Shown: positions 37,744-45,316 of the stretch, one piece after another
Numbering within the stretch: the first letter of the stretch is position 1
Layout: every line of letters begins with the position of its first letter
DNA from: JAFAXD01 sp963833605
Lineage (GTDB): Bacteria > Pseudomonadota > Alphaproteobacteria > Rhizobiales > Xanthobacteraceae
Length of the DNA: 64,000 nt
Assembly (NCBI GenBank): GCA_963833605.1
Contig: CAWHYZ010000004.1
Location: 124,001-188,000, forward strand
Reading direction: 5' to 3'
Notes under the pieces: model-generated
What the model was told of the DNA's origin: nothing
The model's input: the letters and a program-made list of their open reading frames with translations, nothing else
Database searches by the model: none
Position numbers and translations under genes: made by a program

Positions 37744-38220
37744 ATGACAGCAATGCTTGTCGAGGGCGCCAAGGCCCCTGCTTTCAAGCTTCCGACCGAC
37801 GACGGCGGAAACATGACGCTGGCTGATTTCAAGGGCAAGAACCTCGTCCTGTTCTTCTATCCGAAAGCCGACACCCCCGGTTGTACCAGAGAGGCGATCG
37901 CGTTTTCCGAGCTCAAGCCCGCCTTCACGAAAGCCAATACCGAGGTCGTCGGGGTATCGGCCGACAAGGCAAAGACCCAGGGCGCCTTCAAGAAGAAATA
38001 CAATCTCAAGACCGCTCTGGCGTCGGACGAGACCCACAAGATGCTGGAAGCCTACGGCGTATGGGGTGAAAAATCCATGTACGGGCGGACCTACCAGGGC
38101 ATTACCCGGACGACTGTCCTGATCGGACCCGATGGGCGCATCGCGCGTGTATGGCCCAAGGTAAAAGTCGAGGGGCACGCCGACGAGGTGCTCGCAGCAG
38201 CGCGCGCTTTCAAGGGATGA
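37744..38220 (+). CDS. bcp: Thioredoxin-dependent peroxiredoxin, Bcp/PrxQ type
   Basis: Bcp reduces hydrogen peroxide and organic peroxides. The 158-residue protein has the peroxidatic Cys47 in TPGCTREA and the PLV-type FYPKADTPG segment. The usual resolving Cys five residues on is replaced by Ile52 and there is no other cysteine, so this is a one-Cys version that would need an outside thiol. Length and the C-terminal VWPKVKVEGHADEVL match the family. AAGGAAGG lies before the ATG. The gene is divergent from the AsmA-like gene with 172 bases between. Confidence 0.94.
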   Translation: MTAMLVEGAKAPAFKLPTDDGGNMTLADFKGKNLVLFFYPKADTPGCTREAIAFSELKPAFTKANTEVVGVSADKAKTQGAFKKKYNLKTALASDETHKMLEAYGVWGEKSMYGRTYQGITRTTVLIGPDGRIARVWPKVKVEGHADEVLAAARAFKG

Positions 38221-38309
38221 AGGCCGCGTTTGCAGTAAATTAACGTCGCTTTGGTCCAATCCGCGACCTCGACAGGCGTGGGCGGGAAACGAGCGCCGCA
38301 GGAGCATCG

Positions 38310-39653
38310 ATGTCCTACGGGTCGCAGTCCCATCAGCCCAGGAGGGAACGCATCGCGCGCGCTGCCGATGGCCACCCCCGAGACGCCGAGCCCTACGCAC
38401 ACCACTACCACCATCCCCAATCCCACGCGGTGAGCCATGTCCGCGGCCGCGCTCCGTCGCATCGCGAGGGGGGCGTGCAGCGGGAACCCGCCGCCCGGGT
38501 CGCCACGGCTCGCGGGCGGCAGGTGCGCATTGGGCGCATCGCGTTCTGGGTCATCGTTGGCAGCTTGGTCGTGCTTGCCGGTTGGACAACGGTGACAGCG
38601 ACCTACTTGGCATTCCGCGACGACGTGCTCCGCCGGCTGGTCCGCCATCAGGCCGAGGTGCAATTCTCCTACGAGGACCAGATCGCCGAGATGCGCACGC
38701 GGATCGAGCGCGCGACCAGCCGGCAGATGCTCGATCAGGAGCAGCTGGCGGCAAAGCTTGAGCAGCTGGTCCGCCGTCAGTCGGTCCTGGAGGGGCGCAC
38801 CAACGTGCTCGGTACGCTGACCGACCCGAATGCCGCCAAGTCGCACAACCCTGCCCCATCGCCGCCCGCCGTCGGCGGCGGCTCCGACCGTGGCGCGCGT
38901 CTCGAACCGCGCGGCATCTCTGCGGTGTTCGCGCGATTGATGGGGCGTAAGGGCGGCGTGGATGTCGAGGCCGCAATGGCCCGACTGCATGAATCGCTCG
39001 ATCGGATCGAAGTGCGACAGAACGCATCGCTTGCGGCACTGGAAGAAAATTTCGAAGGCAGGGCCCGGCGAATACGCAGTGCCCTAGGCGATATCGGCGT
39101 GCATGTGGGGAAGCCGGACGCCGCCGGCGGTCCATTCGTTCCGGTGCGCATTGCACCCGATGGCGGGTTCGAGCGGCAGGTCGCGCGCATTCATCAGACG
39201 CGCGCCCACGTCGAGCGGCTGACCCGCACACTCGCGACGATACCGGTGCGCAAACCAGTGGAAGGCGAACTCGACGAGTCCTCGGGTTTCGGCGTGCGCA
39301 CGGATCCGTTCCTGGGCCGGCCCGCGATGCATACGGGAATGGATTTTCGCGGTGACAGCGGCGATCCTGTGCATGCGACCGCGGCAGGGACCGTGGTCGA
39401 TGCCGGCTGGAGCGGCGGGTATGGCCGCATGGTTGAAATCGACCACGGCGGCGGTTTCTCGACCCGCTACGGACACTTGTCCAAGATCAACGTGAAGGTT
39501 GGCCAGACCATCAAGATCGGCCAAATCATCGGTGAAATCGGCTCGACTGGACGTTCAACCGGCCCTCACCTGCACTACGAGACCCGCATCGACGGCGATG
39601 CGGTCAATCCGCACAAGTTTCTGCGCGCGGGCGAAAAGCTCGGGGTCCTGTAA
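38310..39653 (+). CDS. M23 family (LytM-like) peptidoglycan endopeptidase with His-rich cytoplasmic tail
   Basis: The 447-residue protein has a cytoplasmic N-terminus of about 75 residues rich in His (9 in the first 51), a membrane helix at about 76-98, a coiled coil at about 100-150, a second helical stretch near 235-320, and a C-terminal M23 domain. The zinc ligands are in HTGMDF, HLHYE and the HGGGFSTRYGH segment, so the endopeptidase should be active on peptidoglycan cross-links. GGAG precedes the ATG. It converges on the Bug gene. Confidence 0.92.
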   Translation: MSYGSQSHQPRRERIARAADGHPRDAEPYAHHYHHPQSHAVSHVRGRAPSHREGGVQREPAARVATARGRQVRIGRIAFWVIVGSLVVLAGWTTVTATYLAFRDDVLRRLVRHQAEVQFSYEDQIAEMRTRIERATSRQMLDQEQLAAKLEQLVRRQSVLEGRTNVLGTLTDPNAAKSHNPAPSPPAVGGGSDRGARLEPRGISAVFARLMGRKGGVDVEAAMARLHESLDRIEVRQNASLAALEENFEGRARRIRSALGDIGVHVGKPDAAGGPFVPVRIAPDGGFERQVARIHQTRAHVERLTRTLATIPVRKPVEGELDESSGFGVRTDPFLGRPAMHTGMDFRGDSGDPVHATAAGTVVDAGWSGGYGRMVEIDHGGGFSTRYGHLSKINVKVGQTIKIGQIIGEIGSTGRSTGPHLHYETRIDGDAVNPHKFLRAGEKLGVL

Positions 39654-39676
39654 ATCAGCAATCAGTAATCGAACGT

Positions 39677-39719
39677 CAGTAATCAGATGTCCGCGATTAC
39701 TTTTGAAGCTTGATTACTG
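39677..39719. terminator. Candidate bidirectional hairpin between convergent genes
   Basis: CAGTAATCA (39677-39685) and its exact complement TGATTACTG (39711-39719) flank a 25-base loop in the 81-base gap between the converging M23 and Bug genes. The arms belong to the short CTGATTAC-type repeats also seen at 39654-39670 and 42906-42936. The arms are AT-rich and there is no clean T run, so termination is an inference. Confidence 0.4.
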
Positions 39720-39734
39720 GTCTCTTAATCCTGA

Positions 39735-40709
39735 TCATTCTACCGAGATCCCGGCGAATTTCATCACTTTCCCCCATTTCTCGGTCTCATCGGCGACGAG
39801 CTTGCCAAATTCGGCCGGCGTCATCGGCATAGGCGTGCCGCCGAGCTCGGCAATGCGTGCCTTGATCTTCGGATCGGCCAGCGCTGCCGTGACCGCTTTG
39901 TTCAAAATCTCAATCGCTTCCCGCGGTGTATCCTTGGGCGCCGCGATCCCATACCAGACACTTGCTTCGTAACCCGGCACGATCTCTCCGATCGCAGGCA
40001 CGTCGGGAAGCGCCTCCGAGCGCATCGCCGTAGTGACGCCGAGCGCACGCAGCTTGCCGGCGCGCACGAATTCGATTGAACCCGGCAAGTTGTCGAACAT
40101 GACGTGCACCTTTCCGGTCATCAAATCGGGCGCTGCCGCAGATGATCCGCGATACGGTACATGAATGATGTTAATTCCGGTCATCGCCTTGAACAGCTCA
40201 GCCGACATGTGCACCGAAGTCCCGTTGCCGGACGAGGCAAAGCTGAGCTCGCCGGGGTGTGCCTTGGCATAGTCGATGAACTCGGCGACGGAGCGCACCG
40301 GAAGCGACGGCGGCACCACCATGATGTTGGTCAACCGCATGGTGCCTGCGACCGGAGCGGTGTCGCGCAGGAAGTTAAACGGCAGGTTCTTGTAAAGCGA
40401 GGCGCCGATCGCATTGTTGGGTGCGACGAACATGATCGTATAGCCGTCGGGCGGCGAATTGATCACCGAATTGGCGGCAATCATGCCACCCGAGCCGGCG
40501 CGGTTCTCGACCACGAATTGCTGGCCGAGATAGTCCGACAACCATTCGCTCAGGATCCGGGCGACAATGTCGTTGGGCCCGCCGGCCGTGAAACCGACCA
40601 CAAAATGCACCGGCCGGTTTGGATATTTTTCGGCCGCCGCAACAAAGCTTGTGGCAAGCAAACTCCAGACAACGCCAACCACAACGACAATAAACCGAAT
40701 TGTTCGCAT
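39735..40709 (-). CDS. Bug family tripartite tricarboxylate transporter receptor
   Basis: Bug proteins are periplasmic ligand-binding proteins, some of which feed TctAB permeases. The 324-residue product has a signal peptide ending in VAAA, the PVHFVVGFTAGGPNDIVAR N-terminal motif, NRAGSGG, SSGNGTSVHMSAELF, HVPYRGSSAAAPDL and the C-terminal EFGKLVADETEKWGKV. The ligand is unknown; neighbouring dioxygenase suggests an aromatic or organic acid. GGGGAGG lies before the ATG. No TctA/TctB permease genes are in the window. Confidence 0.93.
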   Translation of the reverse strand: MRTIRFIVVVVGVVWSLLATSFVAAAEKYPNRPVHFVVGFTAGGPNDIVARILSEWLSDYLGQQFVVENRAGSGGMIAANSVINSPPDGYTIMFVAPNNAIGASLYKNLPFNFLRDTAPVAGTMRLTNIMVVPPSLPVRSVAEFIDYAKAHPGELSFASSGNGTSVHMSAELFKAMTGINIIHVPYRGSSAAAPDLMTGKVHVMFDNLPGSIEFVRAGKLRALGVTTAMRSEALPDVPAIGEIVPGYEASVWYGIAAPKDTPREAIEILNKAVTAALADPKIKARIAELGGTPMPMTPAEFGKLVADETEKWGKVMKFAGISVE

Positions 40710-40796
40710 GGATTCCTCCCCGAGTGATTCCTGATCGGCAGATGTCTTTATGTGCGTCTTTTCTGACGATCGCTGACTACGACCCCTGATATCTGA

Positions 40797-41769
40797 TCAC
40801 TCCACCTTCACCCCGGCGGTCTCCACCACCTTGGCCCATTTCACGGTTTCGTCACCAATCACCTTGCCGAAGTCGGCCGGCGTGCCCGCCATCACGGTTC
40901 CGCCCAGGTCGGCGAGGCGCGCCTGGATCGTCGGATCGGCGAGTGCCGCGTTGATCGCGCTTGTTGAGCTTGGCGATGACTCTGGCGGTGTGCCCCTTGG
41001 GCGCGCCCATGCCAAACCATGCACTCGCTTCGTAGCCCGGCACGGTCTCGGCGACCGTCGGCACATCCGGGAGCGCCGGCGAGCGCACCGCCGTCGTGAC
41101 GGCGAGCGCGCGCAGCTTGCCGCCCTGATGTGCTCGATCGACGACGGCATGTTGTCGAACATCAGTGCACCTGGCCGGCGATGCAGATCGGTCAGCGCCG
41201 GCGCCGAGCCGCGATACGGCACGTGCGGTCATCTCGATGCCGGTCATCGATCTTGAACAACTCACCTGACAGATGCACGGAGGTGCCGTTGCCGGACGAT
41301 GCCAAGTTGATCTTGGCCGGGTTTGCCTTGGCGTAGTCGATGAACTCCCGCACCGTCTTGGCTGGCAGCGCCGTCGATTGACCTCCATCACGTTCGGCAC
41401 CCGGGTCAGCCCGCCGACCGGCGCAATGTCACGGATGAAATTGAAATTGAGTTTTTGATAGAGGCTCGCGTTAATCCCGTTGGCCGGGTTCACGAGCAGC
41501 ACCGTGTAGCCATCCGCCGGCGAATTGATCGCCGCTTCGGTGCCGATGTTGTTGCCGGCCCCCGGCCTATTTTCGATGATGAACTGCTGGCCAAGATGTT
41601 CAGACAGCCACTGCCCGATCAGGCGCGCCAGAATATCGGTGGTTCCGCCGGCCGGATACCCGACCACCCATTTGATCGGCCGGGATGGGTAGTCCTCGGC
41701 GATCGCATTGGACGCACCCAGAAACGCAATGAGCAGGCTAACAGCGGCGATTACGCACTTCGGGCGCAT
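40797..41769 (-). pseudogene. Bug-family receptor inactivated by seven single-base indels
   Basis: The first 132 or so codons from ATG 41769 (GGGAGG upstream, signal peptide ending AIAE, VVGYPAGGTTDILAR) and the last 50 codons match the Bug family. Between about 41377 and 40958 I see seven single-base lesions: missing bases near 41375, 41165 and 41122, and extra bases near 41248, 41226, 41184 and 40959. Removing them restores 324 codons and every family motif, including SSGNGTSVHLSGELF and HVPYRGSAPAL. Net shift is +1, matching the length of the feature. Homologous to the intact neighbour at 39735-40709. Confidence 0.88.
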
Positions 41770-41819
41770 GACATTCCTCCCATCCGTCGCCCGTTGTGAG
41801 CATCCGGTTCGGCGACATA

Positions 41820-42821
41820 TCACGCCGCGGCTGCCGGTTTCCAGGTCGCAAAGCCAAGGCCAGTCCCGGTGAGCGCCGCGGTTCGGTAGCCCGGGGTATA
41901 GGACACCCAGGTCATGTTGAGATCCGTGGCCGCGCCGGCAAGCACAAGCCAGTTGCGGATTTCCGAGCTTCCGGCCTGCAGCCGCTTGGGGTTGAGTTTG
42001 GACAAAAAGTCCAGATCCTTGCGACGCATTGCCGCGATCACCGCCTCGTCGAGGTCCTCTTCGGCCTGGAAGTGGCTCAAGCCTCCGGAGGCCATGAAAC
42101 CGACCCGCAAGTCACCAGGGAAGCTCTTGATCAGCTCGCCGATCGCTTTGCCGATCGCGACACAGCGCGCCGGCGTCGGCGGGTTGGGCGGGTAATAGGT
42201 GTTCAGCATGATCGGCACGATCGGAACCATGCCTTCCGCCAGGTAGAAGCGGTGCATGAACGAGAATGCGTGACCCTCGTATTGATCCTTGCTGAGCGCC
42301 TTCATGGTCGTGATATCGAACCCGCGTTCCACCAGTCCATGAATGAGATGCAGCGCCATCGCCGAGTGGCAGGGATAGTGAGCGTCGTGTTTTTCCTCGA
42401 GGCGGCGCATCTGCGCCTGCTTGTACCAGGCGTCCGCCGGCACCTCCTTGCGGACCGGGTTGCGGATGGTGTCGCCGTAGTAGATCACCACCGGAGGCAT
42501 CAGGTCATCATTGAACAGTTCGTGCTGGTCGTCGCCGCAGATCAGCAGAACGTCGAGCTTGGCGGCCAGCACATCGGACTTCATGCGGTCGATTGCTTCG
42601 CGCACCGCCTTGTAGCGGGTAGCAATCGCAGCGTCGGTGACGAGTTCCTGGGCGTTGGCGGGCGCCCGCGCCAACAGCTCTTCGTAGGAGCACGAATTGC
42701 CTTCGCGATCGAAATAGCGGCCCTTGAGATCGTGAACCTTGAAGCCGTTCTGCCAATCCTGCAGCGTGCACGTCAGCATGACGCTGTGAGACGACGCAAA
42801 GGCGGCGACGAGTTGTGACAT
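41820..42821 (-). CDS. Class III (LigB-type) extradiol ring-cleavage dioxygenase
   Basis: The 333-residue protein belongs to the LigB catalytic-subunit family of iron-dependent extradiol dioxygenases, which split catechol-type aromatic rings. Visible signatures are SHSVML at the start (metal-ligand His), GDDQHELFND, the PCHSAMALHL segment and the FMASGGLSHFQ motif that carries a conserved His. The exact aromatic substrate (protocatechuate, gallate or another catechol) cannot be read from sequence. AAGGAGG lies before the ATG. It lies between prfB and the two Bug receptors, which may take up its substrate; that is inference. Confidence 0.88.
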   Translation of the reverse strand: MSQLVAAFASSHSVMLTCTLQDWQNGFKVHDLKGRYFDREGNSCSYEELLARAPANAQELVTDAAIATRYKAVREAIDRMKSDVLAAKLDVLLICGDDQHELFNDDLMPPVVIYYGDTIRNPVRKEVPADAWYKQAQMRRLEEKHDAHYPCHSAMALHLIHGLVERGFDITTMKALSKDQYEGHAFSFMHRFYLAEGMVPIVPIMLNTYYPPNPPTPARCVAIGKAIGELIKSFPGDLRVGFMASGGLSHFQAEEDLDEAVIAAMRRKDLDFLSKLNPKRLQAGSSEIRNWLVLAGAATDLNMTWVSYTPGYRTAALTGTGLGFATWKPAAAA

Positions 42822-42905
42822 TGCGCTCCTCCTTGGCAGACCAGAGATCAGGAGTATCGCGTCGAAACAAGAGCCAGCTCCCACATCGTCGCGCTTTTTT
42901 CCTGC

Positions 42906-42936
42906 CTGATGACTGATACCTGATTGCTGATACCTG
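42906..42936. repeat. Short degenerate tandem repeat of a CTGATNNC unit
   Basis: The run reads CTGATGA-CTGATAC-CTGATTG-CTGATAC-CTG, a 7-base unit repeated four times between the dioxygenase start and the prfB stop. Similar CTGATTAC/CTGATTGC units occur at 39654-39720. It has no coding role. Confidence 0.6.
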
Positions 42937-42937
42937 G

Positions 42938-44069
42938 CTACTCCACGTCTTCCACTTCCGTCGGCGCGTCTCCGAACGCCCTCTGAGCCAAGGTCGCGCC
43001 CATGAATTCGTCGAGATCGCCGTCGAGCACGGCGCCGGTGTTGGAGGTGGCGACGCCGGTGCGCAGGTCCTTTACCATCTGGTAGGGTTGCAGCACGTAA
43101 CTGCGGATCTGGTGACCCCAGCCAATGTCGGTCTTTGCCGCCTGCTCGGCGGCAGCCTGCGCCTCGCGTTTCTTGAGTTCCGCCTCGTACATCTTGGCAC
43201 GCAGCATCTGCCAAGCTTGGGCGCGGTTGCGGTGCTGGGAACGATCGTTCTGGCAAACGACTACGATGCCGGTCGGAATGTGCGTGAGGCGGACAGCCAA
43301 CTCGGTTTTGTTGACATGCTGGCCTCCGGCCCCGCCCGAACGCATGGTGTCAACCCTGACATCCGCCTCCTTCACATCGACCACGATGCGGTCGTCGACC
43401 ACCGGGTAGACGGTGACGCCGGCGAACGAAGTGTGCCGCCGCGAGTTTGAATTGAACGGGGAGATGCGCACCAGCCGATGCACGCCGGCTTCGGTTTTGA
43501 GCCAGCCGAACGCGTTGTGGCCTTTGACCTGGACGGTGGCCGACTTGATGCCGGCCTCTTCGCCAGGTGTCTCTTCCAGGTATTCGACCTTGTAGCCGTG
43601 CTTTTCCGCCCAGCGTGTATACATGCGCAACAGCATATTTGCCCAGTCCTGACTCTCGGTGCCGCCCGAACCGGCGTGCACCTCGAGGTAACTGTCATTG
43701 GCGTCGGCCTCGCCCGAGAGCAGCGCCTCCAACTCGCGGCGTGCAACTTCGTCCTTCAACTTGCGCAGTGCGGCTTCACCCTCGGCGATGACGGCCTCGT
43801 CCTTTTCGCCCTCACCGAGCTCGATGAGCGTGGTCTGGTCGTCAAGCTCGCGTTCGATGTCCGCGATCGAGGTCAGCTGATCCTCCAGCCGTGTGCGCTC
43901 CTGCATCACGCGCTGAGCCCGCGGGGCATCGTTCCAGAGATTGGGATCCTCGGCCAGCTTGTTCAGCTCGGCCAGCCTCGCACGCGCCTTGTCGACGTCA
44001 AAGATGCCTCCTCAGCAGTCCAACCGACTGCTTGATGTCGTCAACGAGGTCTTGGGCTTCGGCGCGCAT
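42938..44069 (-). CDS. prfB: Peptide chain release factor 2, with programmed +1 frameshift
   Basis: RF2 terminates translation at UGA and UAA. The gene starts at ATG 44069 and runs 23 codons to an in-frame TGA (43998-44000); the rest is in the +1 frame and continues without interruption to 42938, giving 376 residues. The second part has the GGQ motif (SGGAGGQHVNKTE) and the SPF tripeptide of RF2 (RISPFNSN). Upstream ...LLRR and downstream DVDKARARLAEL join exactly at the CTT codon, as in other RF2 genes, so this is one gene read by frameshift and not two. Confidence 0.97.
43998..44012 (-). promoter_or_regulatory. prfB: prfB programmed +1 frameshift site
   Basis: In the sense direction the site reads AGGAGG CAT CTT TGA C. 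AGGAGG acts as an internal Shine-Dalgarno element three bases before CTT, and the TGA is the slippery stop, as in Escherichia coli prfB (AGGGGG TAT CTT TGA C). Low RF2 favours the shift, so RF2 regulates its own synthesis. The frame data on either side prove the shift here. Confidence 0.96.
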
Positions 44070-44313
44070 GGGCGTTCCATTGTCATTTTCGGGTTTGTTC
44101 GTGGCATGTAATCGATGCGCGGCTTTGATGCAATCGGCGTCGATTGAGCCTGCAAGTCATGGCATGTATGCCAAACATCCGATTTTGCAACTTATTTAGG
44201 CAGGCGAAATCACAGTCTCGCCCTACATGACGTGATTGGTGAAACATGGCTTTTGTTGGAACCCGCAGGTGCGCCGCGTCGAGGCGCGCTTTGACGTTTC
44301 AAGGACGATTGCG

Positions 44314-45189
44314 ATGAAGCTGCTTCACGTTGGTTTTGACATGGTGTTCGAGTGCCCTCAACCCACGCCCATGATCTTCATGGTCAACGTGCATCCATCG
44401 CGCACCGCCGATCTTGTCACTCCGGACCGGCTCAGGGTAACGCCCGCGCGCTCGGTAACAACTTATATTGACGGTTTTGGAAACAAGTGCACGCGCCTGC
44501 TGGCGCCAGCCGGCGAGCTGCGCGTGGCAACCGACGCGATCGTTTCCGATACGGGCATGCCCGACCGCATCGATCTGTCGGCTGAAGAACATCCCGTTGC
44601 GGACTTGCCGCACGACACCCTCGTCTACCTGCTGGCCAGTCGCTATTGCGAGACTGATCGGCTGATGGAGCAGGCGTGGCAGTTGTTCGGCAAGACGCCA
44701 CGCGGTTGGCGCCGAGTTCAGGCGATTTGCGATTTCGTCCATTCCCATATGGAGTTCGGTTACCAGCACGCCGGCCCCAAGAAGGGCGCCACCGACGCCT
44801 TGAATGAGGGCCGCGGGGTATGTCGCGACTTCGCCCACCTCGCCGTCACGTTCTGCCGGTGCATGGCCATCCCGGCGCGCTATTGCACTGGTTATCTCGG
44901 CGATATCGGCGTGCCACCGGACCCCGATCCGATGGACTTCAGCGCTTGGTTCGACGTGTATTTGGGCGGGCGCTGGCACACCTTCGATGCTCGCCACAAC
45001 ATCCCGCGTATCGGTCGTATCTTGGTCGCGCGCGGGCGCGATGCGGCCGATGTCGCCATCAGCACGACATTCGGGGCCAACACCCTCAAGCGGTTTGTGG
45101 TGCGAACCGATGAGATGGCGGCGTCGGAAGCCCCGTTGGTCCCGGCCGCGCGGATTGAACCTTTGCGACAGACTGCGATGCTGCCGTGA
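44314..45189 (+). CDS. Transglutaminase-like cysteine protease domain protein
   Basis: The 291-residue protein has an N-terminal beta domain (bacterial transglutaminase-like N-terminal region) and a C-terminal transglutaminase-like core with Cys170 in GRGVCRDFAHL, His222 and Asp225 in WHTFDARHN. This triad is that of papain-like transglutaminases and peptidases, but bacterial single-domain members are of unknown substrate. The start at 44314 has AAGGA eight bases upstream; a longer frame from 44236 is not favoured. There is no signal peptide, so it is cytoplasmic. Confidence 0.88.
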   Translation: MKLLHVGFDMVFECPQPTPMIFMVNVHPSRTADLVTPDRLRVTPARSVTTYIDGFGNKCTRLLAPAGELRVATDAIVSDTGMPDRIDLSAEEHPVADLPHDTLVYLLASRYCETDRLMEQAWQLFGKTPRGWRRVQAICDFVHSHMEFGYQHAGPKKGATDALNEGRGVCRDFAHLAVTFCRCMAIPARYCTGYLGDIGVPPDPDPMDFSAWFDVYLGGRWHTFDARHNIPRIGRILVARGRDAADVAISTTFGANTLKRFVVRTDEMAASEAPLVPAARIEPLRQTAMLP

Positions 45190-45316
45190 TGACAGGCCAA
45201 ACCGTCAGATGAGATTGCTGCGGAGAGCGTTCCAGCGTCTTGATTTGAAGCATTCTGTACGGAAAACCGGCATCCACCTCGGGTCGCGCCCGAGGGCAGG
45301 CGTTTTCCCGAATTGA

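Noticed and set aside
42822..43256. Long N-terminal extension of the LigB-type dioxygenase into the prfB region
   Set aside because: The extension is in the antisense frame of prfB; the true start is fixed by a strong Shine-Dalgarno sequence before 42821.
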